A stretch of DNA of 64,000 bases from Brachionus plicatilis (taxonomy: Eukaryota > Rotifera > Eurotatoria > Ploima > Brachionidae), in contig QEOQ01000633.1 in NCBI GenBank assembly GCA_010279815.1, positions 389,698 to 453,697 of the forward strand. Reading direction: 5' to 3'. Shown here in pieces: positions 40,566 to 51,090 of this stretch. Numbering within the stretch: the stretch's first letter is position 1; the number at the start of each line of letters is the position of its first letter. The notes under the pieces are model-generated. The model was given only the letters and a program-made list of their open reading frames with translations, did not search any database and was not told where the DNA came from. A program made the translations under genes and the position numbers.

Positions 40566-42649
40566 ATGAAGTTAGTTTTAAGATGTACTGTATATTCTAA
40601 AAGTCTATTAATAAAACTTAGCTTCTCTTCTTCATTCAAGCTTTCAAAATTGTTCTTAATAAAACATTTACTCTTTTTAGTGCTTCCATCTTTAATCAAA
40701 TTATCATGAAAAACTCCGAATTTTTTCGATTCCAGTTTTTTACATGCACGAATAAAATCACAATCTTTTCCAAATTTTTTTCTTGAAAATTCAGATAGAT
40801 ACACAATTGAATTTTTTAGTGATATTAGAATTTTTGCTTCAATTATTTCATCAATTGTGAGTTTTTTTGAAAGATTTCCACATAAATGTACAATTTCAGT
40901 CAATTGATTAGTGTTTGTTAATTCTATAAACTCAGCCAAATAAAGCTTTTGCTTTAGAAAATATTCATTTACATTGATAGCTTTCTCAACATTTTTTCGA
41001 GTAATGATGTTAGAATAAGTCTATCCATAAGAATTTTAGTCAATTCTTCATAGTCCAACTCATTAATATTATCAATCTCAGTTAAAATATTCATTATTTG
41101 ATCGAGACAGTGAATAACTCCACTTAGCCTTACAAGTTGTCCAGTCGCTTTGCCAAATGATGCGCTAAAATATAAAAAATTTATAGAAAAACCATATAAA
41201 TATTTATTAAACATTCCAAAAAAATTAACTAAAAGAAAAATGCATAAATGATCTTCACTAAATTATGGTCTCTCTTTATTTTTTTGATGATCGCTTTACT
41301 CTTATTTAAAACAAATATTAACTAGTAAGTTTTATGAAAACAAAATTAAAAGTAGGATAAATTTGTTTTTCAGCCTAAAAATATTCTTCAATCGAAAATT
41401 TCAAGATTATTTTAAATTTAAGTGGATATACTTTAAAAAGAATTTAAAAATTTATTATTTGGTAATGAATTATATATTTTGAAAATTTAAAAAAAATAAA
41501 ATTAAACAAACCTTAAAAATAAATTTTTCATCTGAAATTTTTCCGAGATTCTTTCGAGTTTTTCGCAAGAATCGTTTAGCATTTCAAATCCTTCCATATC
41601 GAATTCGTACTCAATAGGAACTAAATGTTTTAACTGAATTGCAAGAAATAATTTGTGAAATGAAAAAGGATTATTAAAGTCTTTTTGTTCTTTTAAAGAT
41701 AGTCTCATAGGTTCTGGTGAACAAATTAAAAATCTGGAAATAAATCCATCACCTTTAGCAGATTTTTCTAGTTCGATAAGCTCGTCAATGTTGTGATAGT
41801 GGCCAGCAGTAAAAATTGAGACTCGCGGGTTTGAAAAATTTAGTGTAGCGTTTTTATACTGAATAGAGTAATCTTTGGAACCATTATAGACTGACAGAAT
41901 GACTGATCTCGAAAAATTACCATCTGAATTGTATTTTGAGTAACTGCTAAGCAAAGTCTGAAATTCGTCCCAAAATTGCATGAGACCTGCGTGATTTTTT
42001 AATTCTTTGAATAAAGACTCAACAGTCACACCTAATTTCATAATAAATATATAATTTTAAGCAATATTTGTCAAATTTTTTTTCTAGAAAATTTTTCTAG
42101 AGTTATATAAATTAACTTTGTATGAAAAAAATATATTTCAAAACTAATAAGAAATCAGTCAAATTAATTGTATCAATCACTTTATTCCAATTAGACAAGA
42201 AAACTTACTGTTATTCAACGCTGAATTCATTTGAATTTTATTACTTCCATTTTCATCATTAATTTTAAGTAGAGAGCATATTTTAAACACTTTTGTATAT
42301 TCGTCTTTAATTAAGTCGATACAATTGCTTTTTCTACTACTAATTCCACCAACAAAGACACTGTATAATGAAAACGGTTGTTTAAAACCTGGTGTTGCTT
42401 TAATTGTGGACTTTCCGCAAAATGTAGATGAGGCTGTAAGAAGACCAAGAAAAAGACTTTCGAATGGAATGTTTTTGAAAAAGCTTAAAAAAATATTTCA
42501 ATATAAAGAAAAATCTGTCACTTAAAATATAAAAAATTAGCCCACCAATAATCTGTCAAAAGCTTTTTAAAATCATCTCCTAAAATAGAATAATTAAGCT
42601 TATGGAAATGACACTTTTCAACACGCTTTTCTAAATCAATTTTAATCAT

Positions 42650-43380
42650 TTTTTAATTTAAAAATTTTTAATTATTTTTAAAATAAATATATGAAATGCA
42701 CTTAATTATAATTATAATTTATAATGAAGAAAATTAAAAAAACTAAAACTAATTTAACAAACAAGTTTATAATTAAAGAAATTATTCTAAATCCAAAAAC
42801 TATCATATATAATGATAGATATAATATCAAGAATATTTGGCAGTGGAATATCAAATTAAAATATAACTTTTATTTATTTATTTGTTTTCTGTACCGAGCT
42901 AAAATATAACTTAGTAAATTATAGGTATTTATGCAATTTTTTTTTTAAATCAAAAACTAAACAATTAATTATTATAAATTAATTAAGCAGTATTTAAGAA
43001 AAAACTCTCACTCTTTTTGATTAGCCGAAGTCCCTAAACCAGGGCTACGCCCCGGATCCCTTTAATTTTATCTAAAATTTGTTATAAGAAATCTAATTAT
43101 AAAATTAACCATTTATTGACAATGCGTAAAACGTCGTCTGGAGACATTGTCAATAAATGTCGCCAGACGCATAGTCAATAAACGTCGCCAGACGTTTTAC
43201 GCATTGTAAATTTAGGGTTAATTTTTTAATTAGATTTCTTTAACTTACAAATAAAACTATTTTAAAATTTTTTGTTAATATGCTGGGTTATTTTGATTGT
43301 TTCAAATTCAAAAAATGCTCTGAATCATAATTCGCTATATATTTTTTTCATGCGTCTTATTATAAATTTTTTGTTTTAAT
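42650..43380. other. AT-rich interior of the giant element
   Basis: Upstream of the DUF3987-like start; likely contains its promoter. A short GC-rich patch at 43030-43060 (AAACCAGGGCTACGCCCCGG) and the small MITE at 43085-43242 are the only structures seen. Confidence 0.5.
43085..43242. mobile_element. 158-bp MITE
   Basis: Ends are inverted repeats starting AAGAAATCTAATTA and continuing AAAATTAACC. Inside, ACGTCTGGCGACGTTTATTG-type units recur three times in both orientations. TA lies next to each end. It inserted into the giant element. Confidence 0.75.
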
Positions 43381-43800
43381 GTAGTTTTAAAATGGAATAA
43401 TAGAAAAATTGAATAGTTGAATTAATGAATTAGTTTTAAAAAAAGAAAAATTGAATAAATGAAAAGTTGAATAAATGAATAATTAAATAATTGAATAATT
43501 GAATAATTGAAAATTTGAAAAGTTGAATAAATGAAAAACTGAAAAATTGAATAATTGAAAATTTGAAAAATTGAATAAATGAAAAGTTGAAAAAATGAAA
43601 AGTTGAAAAATTGAATAATTGAAAAAATGAAAAGTTGAAAAATTGAATAATTGAAAATTTGAAAAGTTGAAAAATTGAATAATTGAAAATTTGAAAAATT
43701 GAATAAATGAAAAGTTGAAAAAATGGAAAGTTGAAAAATTGAATAGTTGAATAGTTGAATGAGTAATAAAAGAGAATAATTGAAAAATCGAAAAGTTGAC
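43380..43800 (-). repeat. Degenerate AATAATTGAAAATTTGAA simple repeat block
   Basis: Irregular units of TTGAATAATTGAAAA and ATGAAAAGTTGAA; inverted counterpart of the block at 33602-34345 next to the left TIR. Confidence 0.9.
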
Positions 43801-43829
43801 TAGAATATATTTAAGTTGTATAATACAAA

Positions 43830-44520
43830 TTATTGTCCATGAATGCTTGAATCATATTTAGATATTTCGTCGATAACAGCATCAGCGGCATCACCTCTTC
43901 CGGTCAAACAAGCCTTACGACGCCAACAAAACTCAACTAAATATGACTCTAAATAATCTCTGGAAACACCCCTCATTACTTTGATATGCACCTTAGCAGC
44001 ATTCCAGACAGACTCAATGCTGTTTTTGTGCACTCCGTTTTCTTGATTAACGAAATAAAGTTTATGATTGACCGTCAAGTGTTTGAAGTGTTTGTCTAAG
44101 TCACGGATACGACTATAAGCCTTCCAACAATCTGAGTAGATCAAAGTACCAGGAAGGATAAACTTGTAGATAACATTTAATAAATTGAAGGAATCTCGTT
44201 TTGGCACAATGATAAACAAGCATAGTTTGGAACCTCGCTCGTACATACCAAACACCCATATTTGCCTCCTTTTTAGATCCTTGCCTTTGTTGTGTTTCAC
44301 TTTGATAAATAACGATTCGTCGATTTCGACGATTTTACCATCACCACCGAGTTTAAAATTTTCAATATCTAATGACATCACTGCTATGTGTCTAAGTATT
44401 TATTGGTACGTTATAAGAGTTTGACGTTCAACTGGGACCATACACGTTTGATCTACCTGTCGGACTTGAATGGCCCAATAATGGACAACTTAAAGGAAAG
44501 TCTTCGAATCAATCGTGGAT
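43830..44520 (-). pseudogene. Merlin/ISXO2-like (IS1595-type) transposase
   Basis: The open frame 43830-44381 holds the DDE core: GKIVEIDESLF (first Asp), LPGTLIYSDCWKAY (second Asp) and KNSIESVWNAAK (Glu), with QIWVFGMYERGSK and HKLYFVNQENGVH between. The layout is that of the ISXO2/DDE_Tnp_IS1595 domain, which defines eukaryotic Merlin elements. Upstream in the same frame is the expected linker (HYWAIQVRQVDQ, then VERQTLITYQ), interrupted by TAA codons near 44400 and 44490, so the N-terminus is broken. It lies between the right TIR and the simple repeat block and may be an original part of the giant element or an earlier insertion. Confidence 0.8.
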
Positions 44521-44547
44521 TAAATTTAATTTAAGAACTCGTAAAAA

Positions 44548-44744
44548 TAATTAGAGAGACTAAGTTAATTGATTATTTTGATTGATTTTTTTTCTAATAA
44601 AATTGTCCAACTTTTCAATTAATTGTCCACCTAATTGAATAATTGTCCAGGTATTTTTTGTTTTTTCATTTTTTTTTTTTAATTGTCCACCAATCAGACA
44701 TCTACAATCGCCATGGACAATTGTCCACAAATGGTACAATACCC
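44548..44744 (-). repeat. Right terminal inverted repeat of the giant element
   Basis: Reverse complement of 33403-33601, ending GGTACAATACCC directly before the AGATTCAC duplication. Confidence 0.95.
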
Positions 44745-44926
44745 AGATTCACTTAAGAATAGATCATTTCTAACCTGACAAATTTTTTATTGTTTTTTTT
44801 AAATTTTTCTTGTTAAATCTTATATGTTCTTTTTTTAATTTCTTTACTTTCGATTAAATTTATCTTTTGATTTTCCAATATTTTGCTGCTTTGATACTTT
44901 TTAAATAATTTAGTTTTTGAAATCAT

Positions 44927-45395
44927 AATTAATTCAAACTATTATATTTATTATGAAATTCTAAAAAAATTTATTAGCATAAAAATTAATTAATATTATT
45001 TCTAGTTAATATAAATATATATAAAATTACTTTAAAAAATTAACATGGTTGTATTTGACAAAATAATCAAAACCCGTTCGCCATGTTAAAAGATATGTAT
45101 ACGAGAATGGGCGGTGCTTCTCATTTAAAAAAAAATATTAATTGAAAGAGTTTTAACAACTGTCTTACTTTTACTTTTAAAAATCAATTGTTGCGCCTTT
45201 ATTTAAATTGAATAAAGCGCTGATTAGAAATAAACATTTAAATTTAAAAAAAAAAATTGAATAATTGTATAAATTATATATATATGGATTGTAAACTCAA
45301 GCAAGCTTTCACAAAATTGACTGCTTCAGCTCTATCGGCTCCAAAATCAACTGTTAAATCCTTTCAAGATTCAGCCGAACCGAATCTTGCGGACC
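44927..45395. other. AT-rich stretch, no gene seen
   Basis: No convincing frame. A short patch at 45290-45400 (CTGCTTCAGCTCTATCGGCT) is less AT-rich and leads into the minisatellite. Confidence 0.4.
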
Positions 45396-45399
45396 GTGG

Positions 45400-45870
45400 C
45401 GTACCGCGACCAGGCTAACCAAGCGAATTGTACTAGGCTAACCAAGCGAATTGTACCATGCTAACCAAGTGAATTGTATCAGGCTAACCAAGCGAATTGT
45501 ACCAGGCGAACCAAGCGAATTGAACCATGCTAACCAAGTGAATTGTATCAGGCTAACCAAGCGAATTGTACCAGGCTAACCAAGTGAATTGTATTAGGCG
45601 AACCAAGCGAATTGTACCAGGCGAACCGTTTCAGTCGTACAACCGAACCGCAACAGGAGAACAGTACCAGGAGAACCGTACCAGGCGTACCAAGCGAACC
45701 GTACTAGCCGTAACAGGCGAACCATATAAGCCGTCTCAGGTGAACCAGGTGAACAGTACAAGGCAAACCGTACAGGGCGAACCGTAAATGTAATTTTCAT
45801 CTGATCCATCAAAATCGAGGATGGTTCAGTTGAAGCCGGAGCAGCCGAACTAGCCGAACAGTACCAGACG
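45400..45870 (+). repeat. 22-24-bp minisatellite, GC-richer than surroundings
   Basis: Units such as GGCTAACCAAGCGAATTGTA repeat about eight times (45405-45610), then dissolve into related CAGGCGAACCGTA, CAGGAGAACCGTAC and similar units up to about 45870. The open frames on both strands are by-products of this composition. Confidence 0.9.
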
Positions 45871-46079
45871 TAATAATTACGAGCGAATTCTTATAATGAA
45901 TGAATATATTCTTATAATATTTACTATAAGAATTCAATTTTAGGTCAATTAATACAATAATTTAATGAATATCAGCCCACCTAATTTATTCAGCTATGCA
46001 CCGAGTAGCATACTCAGTCATAAAAAGTGGGGGGCCCATGAATATATAAATTTTATTTCTTTTTATGCAATTCCAATTT

Positions 46080-47150
46080 TTTTCGAAATCATGTCTGAAG
46101 CTTATCTTTAGCATTTAATAAATTTAGTAATTAATTTAGAACAACATTATTGTAAACAGATAGATAGAAAAGCTTTAATTTCTGTTAAAGAGCTGCTCCG
46201 AAATTCTGTTATTGATCTTGAAATATTATATGATTCCCATATAATGAGTTCAGGAATTCATGAATTGTTATACTTGAAATGACAGTCCAACCTGGGCCAA
46301 TAAACAATAGCTCTTGCTATCCATTTGAGTAATTAAACCGCAAATTAACAACAATGATAAGAGGAAAGGATCTAATGGGAGATGAGTTTATTGAAAAATG
46401 GAGCGTTACTCAGTGTTTAAAGATGAACATCGACGAAAAAGAAACTGAAAATGAATATACAGAATTCTGCAAAAACTTCATGCTTAAATCTTCAAATTAT
46501 TGAGAGGAGCGAAGAGACGATGCTAATAACCAGACACATGTGTATTGAAAATTCGATATAGCGGGTTGATTTTGCTGGAAGGTATTGCTAACTCTATTCG
46601 ATTTGATTGGTTAAACAAAAGAAAATATTTTTTTTGAATTTAAATAAAATTTGACATTGACATTAATAAAATTCGATGTTATATTTTTAGTCCTAACTAG
46701 ATTGCCCAAAAAAAAATTAATTTTTGTAAATGCAAAGAATAAAAACCAAGAGTATTTTACATGAAAGTAACAACTAAAAAATACTTGATTCTAAAAAATC
46801 TTAATTCTTAATTGCAAAACATGGACGGGTCCCAATATTTTCAAAACATTTTCAAAGTTTCGGCACAAATAAAGGACTATAAAGAGAGGTTAAAATAAGT
46901 CCATTATTTGAAAAATGTTATAAAAAAAGGCTATGCTTTTTTTTAAAACTTTTCTATTTATCAGCTAGTACAAAGAGTACAAAAAGATATTAGTATAATT
47001 ATTTCCTTTGTAAGTTATTTTGCTATTGTAAAAACAACATTTAGATTTTGTCGTTTTTGTTACCGTAATGATTCAATAGACTCTTTTTTTGCCAGGGAAA
47101 TTTGTTTTCATAACAAAAGTACACAAAAGGACACAAAAGGACACCTTTTT
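46080..47150 (+). pseudogene. Fragments of a DUF4218-like transposon protein
   Basis: Plus-strand frames read KELLRNSVIDLEILYDSHIM and, after a frameshift near 46280, VQPGPINNSSCYPFE, then MIRGKDLMGDEFIEKWS with a stop at about 46503. The GP.N.SC(Y/F)PFE..N...I.G box resembles the C-terminal region (GP.W..S.FpFE..N..l...i.G) of several animal and plant transposon-encoded proteins. Near 47050-47130 a Cys-rich piece (FCRFCYRNDSIDSFFAREIC) may come from the same protein, but the order looks rearranged. Low-confidence naming; coding nature is clear from conserved wording, and stops show decay. Confidence 0.4.
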
Positions 47151-47499
47151 ATGCAAGTGAATAATATGGCAAAATTGGTTCATTGTCTTTTGCTCATTTT
47201 CGTCCCCATACTTTCCCGTATGGTAGAGAAAAGATTGTAGCTAATTTTATAGAGAATTTTCTCCGCTTTAAAACTAGCCTATTGCGGTCAGAAACAAACC
47301 TAAGAAACACACATTTGAGGCTTCTAAGTAAATTAAAAATAATTAATTAACAATTTGTTTGGTTTGTTGCTTAAGAAAAAAAAAATAACAACACTATATT
47401 TACACATTATTTTTTCATAAATCGTTATTTTTTATTTATTTATTTTAAAATATAAAAAAATTAATTTGTTCACATTCTAAGCAATAATTATTCATTTTT

Positions 47500-48060
47500 T
47501 TAATTGTTTCTTAAATAAAAAGCGCTAACTATATTCAAATTTGGAATTTTTTTTTTTAAAAACATGGGATTTAAATCATCAATTAAGAACATTCTATTTG
47601 AGAAATTGTACACCCCAAGGTAATGATTTACTCTTAAAATGCTATAGAACAATATGACAAAATTGTCACCGTTAATTATTATTTCATTTTCTAATTCCGA
47701 GCTATTGTTTACTACTAGAAAAATAGGATTTTTATTTTGAATTGAGAACTCTCCCCTTACTTCCATAAACTTTTTGCATCTATTATTTTTATGCTTTACA
47801 ATTGAAATTGAAACTTCTAATCCGTGTTTAACAAAGCTACTCATTGAACAGCCATATCCATGGTGCCTTCCACATGAGCAACTTGCAGAGCTCTCGTAAA
47901 ACTGCTGGGATTGCAAATGAAAATCAATTAATTCGGCCTGATCTCAAATATGTCATAGATACCTTTTTCATTAACACTTTACTTGCAAACATCTACTACC
48001 CAATCCAATTTGGCACTATTCCATTCATTTTTTTCTATTAAATCAATTACATTTGGGAAG
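47500..48060 (-). pseudogene. Unassigned protein remnant (possible USP-like fold)
   Basis: The frame 47500-47916 encodes SASCSCGRHHGYGCSMSS, an isolated Cys/His cluster, then DNFVILFYSILRVNHYLGVY and NRMFLIDDLNP. The HYLGVY and LIDDL steps recall the C-terminal His region of ubiquitin-specific-protease-like folds encoded by some invertebrate transposons. Upstream on the same strand (to about 48060) WNSAKLDWVVDVCK, a stop and EKGIYDIFEIRPN suggest an earlier part. Naming is tentative. Confidence 0.35.
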
Positions 48061-48146
48061 ATTTTTATTTCATGAATACATTTTTTACCTTAGATATATA
48101 TAGTATTTTTTAAAGTAAAAAATATATATTTTTTTGACATATCAAT

Positions 48147-48362
48147 TGTAATGGATGAGGATTTTGGCCGAGAAGGCCGCTGGGGTAAATGAGAAACGTT
48201 AAATGGGGGGAGAAAATACTTTATTATTCATCTAATTTTTATTACCAAAAAACAATCTTCTTTTATAGTGAGAGTGTCGATGTGCACACTCTCAAAGTTT
48301 AGAACTCAACGAATGTAAAGTAACTATTCGTCGAGGTGGCGAAGGAATTGGTTTATTACACA
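48147..48362 (-). repeat. 3' LTR (element orientation)
   Basis: Begins TGTAATGGATGAGG and ends TTTATTACACA on the plus strand; I saw no difference from 52008-52223. It contains an inverted GAGAGTGT..ACACTCTC hairpin at about 48270-48295. Confidence 0.95.
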
Positions 48363-48429
48363 ATTCCCCCTCCTTTTTGGAGTCGCTCCGGGACTCAGGG
48401 TTTGTCTCCTTTATTTTTGCCTCTCTCTG

Positions 48430-49330
48430 GTTGAGCTGGTTCGCGGGATTTATAACCCATCTTCCTAGTTTCGTAACCGTGACCTTCTTTGAATCCAGCC
48501 TGGTATTCGTTGGTGACAGAGCCTGTGATGTCACGACTTCCAAACGTTAAGTCTCTAGGTTCCATCACTTGTTGACACGTTGATTTACTATCTTGTGATG
48601 GTCTCATTTATACCATCATGTTTGGATACTCTTATTCATTGTTTCTCAAGATCTGTTAACATTTACTTCGTCTTGCAACTTGTGTCATACGCCCTTGAAA
48701 TCAAACTTCGGCGAGGATGGATTAAATCTAGTGGCATTTTGACTTCTTCTGTAAATCGATTCGTATCGGATAAAACCAGTCATTGAGTGGACTGTGGTTC
48801 TATAAGCTAGGCTAGAACTTCTGTTTGCTCGTCCCAGTGATCATGATCTTCGTTCACATAGCAGGTTATCATTCTCTTAACCGTCCTGTTTAAACTTTCA
48901 CTGATTCCATCGGTTTGTGGGTGGAATGGCGATGTTCTCAGTCTCTTAACGTCCTTAAGGTTCCATAGTTCTTCGATCAAAGCCGACTGATAAATTGTCC
49001 CTTGATCGGTTAGTACAGCTTCCGGTATGCCGTGCCTATAAATAAACGTAAAGAGGCATTTTGCGACTGTTTTTGTTTCGGCGCGTTGTATTGCAAATAA
49101 CTCCATCCATTTGGTCAATTATACAAAGAATATATTTGTTATTTGTTCTGGACGTTTTTAGTGGCCCTAAAATGTCTGATGTTATTATTTCGAGCGGCCT
49201 ATTGGTTATTATTGGTATCAACTTATTTTTGATTTTACGTCCAGATGTTGACCTTTGGCATGGCTCGCATTTGAGTATAAACGTTTTTGTTTCGTCGAAA
49301 TATTTTGGCCAGTAACATTTCTGTCAGATC
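48430..49330 (-). pseudogene. Gypsy-type integrase remnant
   Basis: Minus-strand frames show the DDE integrase core: ITSDILGPLKTS (first Asp), after a frameshift near 49100 TKWMELFAIQRAETKTVAKC, VLTDQGTIYQS (second Asp) and FHPQTDGISESLNRTVKRM (Glu). Upstream remnants near 49330 look like the HHCC finger region. Downstream of 48800 the frame has stops. The enzyme would join retrotransposon DNA to the host chromosome; this copy is broken. Confidence 0.85.
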
Positions 49331-49475
49331 TTATTAACCGATTTCTCTAACTTTAGATGTCCTCTCCATTTTGATGCATGTTCTTGTTGCATAATTAGTT
49401 CTCGTTCGTTAGATGGTACAACGAACTGGGCACAATTGTTAATTTGATTGTCAATTCGGTACAACACCTCCCCAA

Positions 49476-50320
49476 TCAATTTAAATTCGTCCCATGAATT
49501 GTAAAAAAATTGCGAATATTGTTTTCAAACTTATCAATTTCTGGCTTTTCCTTGTTAATTCTCATGATTTCTATGAACCACGTAATGTCGCTGTCCGACT
49601 TCTGGCATTCTGGGTTGTTTATCTCTTGGAAGCGAATGGTGTTTATTTGTTCTAACTCGTTTTCGTAAAGCATGTTTATCATTAAATCATCTTGTCTGGT
49701 TTGTTAACGTTATCGTCAGATTTTAATGGCCATCTCGGTGGTTAACTGTTTGAACTCGTTTCGTTTTGCGAAAGGTACAGGTCTAGGTTTGATGTTGAAT
49801 GGGGTGAGTCTTATTTCGTGTGCGATGGCGTTTGTTGGTGTTAAGTCTCTCAGGCTCTTCGCCGCCGAAACGTCTCCTGCTTCTTTGGTGATTCTAGTGC
49901 GAAGCTCTTCGAGTATAGGACTATTTATCGGTTCTTCTCTTTCTTCCATGAAATTGATGGTGCAGTCGTTGTCTATTTCATCATCTTTGATTTCTGTGCA
50001 TTTCAAACGTACTATTAGTTGTTCTATTATGTCCTTTGTAACGTTAAATTTGTTTAATGTTTCCAATCCAATCAGGCAATCGTTGAGTAGGTTTCCGACC
50101 ACTAAAACCTCCGTGTCAAGTGTTTGATCGCCTAGTGTCAATTTAATCGTTGTTTTGCAGATAGTGTTCGTTGGGGTCCCTATTGCTGTAAACATTTGTC
50201 TAGATGTAGGTGTTGTTGGTAGTTTTAATTTATTGGCTATGGATTGGTTGATGATTGTTCGCTTTACTCCGGTGTCTGATAGAAATTTAACGTTGGTTCC
50301 ATTTATTTGACAAGTGCTTG
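49476..50320 (-). pseudogene. Retropepsin and truncated pol
   Basis: In the same frame as gag, just past its TGA, the minus strand encodes NGTNVKFLSDTGVKRTIINQ with the DTG catalytic triplet, then LVVGNLLNDCLIGLETL, the typical aspartic-protease C-terminal half. It continues into the entry of RT (HEIRLTPFNIKPRPVPFAKR) and ends abruptly at 49716. The next frame (49682-49476) already belongs to the region before integrase. RT palm and RNase H are therefore deleted. Confidence 0.82.
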
Positions 50321-50324
50321 TTAG

Positions 50325-51090
50325 TCATTGATGATTGGGTGTATTTAGATTGTTAATCAGGGCTCTGGGTGGGATGGGATCATATTTTGGTCTTATTTGT
50401 GGACAATTTGGATGAATGTTGCCAGTTTGGTTGCACCTGTAGCATCTTTGTGTCGGTTCGAAGGAAACGTGTCTCGAATCTGTACTAATGTTTCTTGGTT
50501 GGTCTTTAATTGGATAGTTCGATTCCGTGTTGATTTTCCTGGCATGCATGCTTGTTCTGGGTGTTGTTATCAAGACCTCTTCGTACCTCGATGCTAACTC
50601 TGTAATTTCACTCAGGGAGTTCAATGTTGGTCGTGCAACCTTTAACTTGATTTGGATTTCTGTCGATTTTAATCCATCGATGAATTGATCTGCTATGAAA
50701 GTGTCTGTTACGTTTTGGTCTACTCCTGGGAATGCCTTCTTTGATAGAATGCGGAGTTGCGTCACGAACAGGTGAACGTTCTCATTCTCGAGTTGTCTTC
50801 TCTCTGAGTAAGAACTCTTCGGGTTTGAGTTCTCTTTACTATCGTATAGTTGGATCAGCAGTGATTTCAATTTTTGGTAAGCCTGACTGTCATTTTCGCT
50901 GATTGGATATTCGTCAACGTTCTTCTTACATTCTTGGTCAAGCTTCAAAAACATGATGACTTTCCTGTTGTCTTGGATGTTATTTATTTTGAAGAACATA
51001 TCGAAGTTTTTGATCCAATCTTTGATATCGTCACTGTTTGGGTCGAATGCGTTGGGAGCTTGTATTTGTTAGTAATTTCTACTTTGATGT
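50325..51090 (-). CDS. Gypsy-type Gag protein
   Basis: The open frame runs from about 51080 to 50325 and lacks a clear ATG near its start. It has a Gag capsid-like start (FDPNSDDIKDWIKNFDMFF), then YQKLKSLLIQLYD, FVTQLRILSKKAFPG and FIDGLKSTEIQ, typical of Ty3/Gypsy retrotransposon Gag. A CCHC zinc knuckle, CYRCNQTGNIHPNCP, follows near the C-terminus. Gag packages the RNA in cytoplasmic particles. The frame ends in TGA followed by CTA and continues without frame change into protease. Further upstream (51541-51275) is another short frame, probably a leader ORF or decayed Gag N-terminus. Confidence 0.8.

Larger units (their letters stand above)
35661..40590. mobile_element. 4.9-kb Tc1-type element with transposase and BEN-protein genes
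   Basis: TA flanks both ends (35659-35660 and 40591-40592), and the termini are inverted repeats starting CAGTACATCTTAAAACTAAC. Long purine/pyrimidine tracts and a third shared block (35690-36150 and 40010-40565) extend the inverted repeats to roughly 500 bp. Two convergent intron-containing genes fill the interior: a DD34E transposase (+) and a BEN-domain protein (-). Both reading frames look intact after splicing. The insertion site is an exon of the DUF3987-like gene, whose frame is restored exactly when the element and one TA are removed. Confidence 0.92.
35480..42649 (-). pseudogene. DUF3987-like gene, split by a Tc1-type element
   Basis: Start ATG at 42649 (IKIDLEKRVEKCHFHKLNYS). A splice into about 42490 gives YCFFKNIPFESLFLGLL, then SVFVGGISSRKSNCIDLIKD, where the P-loop-like motif has Arg for the last Gly, ending at a GTAAGT donor near 42213. 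The next exon (about 42030-41507) reads MQFWDEFQTLLSSYSKY, SVYNGSKDYSIQYKNATLNF and GDGFISRFLICSPEPM. The next (about 41176) reads SASFGKATGQLVRLSGVIHC, with an apparent frameshift near 41010 before NVEKAINVNEYFLK. The final exon is broken by the nested element but resumes exactly in frame at 35660 (RLLEY / NISIEDYQN) and stops at 35480. Order and motifs match DUF3987 proteins of phages, plasmids and some animal repeats; biochemical role unknown. Confidence 0.6.
33403..44744 (-). mobile_element. Giant 11.3-kb TIR element with KDZ-like, DUF3987-like and Merlin-like genes
   Basis: An exact 8-bp direct repeat AGATTCAC (33395-33402 and 44745-44752) flanks about 200-bp, nearly identical inverted termini beginning GGGTATTGTACCATTTGTGG. 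Next to each terminus is a long low-complexity block, inverted relative to the other (CAACTATT-type left, AATAGTTG-type right). Inside, all on the minus strand, are a KDZ/Zisupton-like transposase, a multi-exon DUF3987-like gene and a Merlin/ISXO2-like DDE gene. The nested Tc1-type element (35661-40590) came later; without it the element was about 6.4 kb. Both KDZ (Zisupton) and Merlin elements make 8-bp duplications, so either could be the driver. Confidence 0.85.

Noticed and set aside
42325..42525. Plus-strand 66-residue frame
   Set aside because: It is a shadow of the DUF3987-like exon on the minus strand, which has the recognisable GGISSRKS region.
43021..43065. GC-rich AAACCAGGGCTACGCCCCGG patch as an RNA gene
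   Set aside because: It can form a small hairpin but shows no A/B boxes or tRNA arms; too short to call.
45566..45812. Overlapping frames on both strands in the minisatellite
   Set aside because: They arise from short repeated GC-richer units with few stops; no protein features.
49726..50127. 133-residue plus-strand frame
   Set aside because: It is the complement of the retropepsin/pol frame, which has the DTG and RT-entry motifs.
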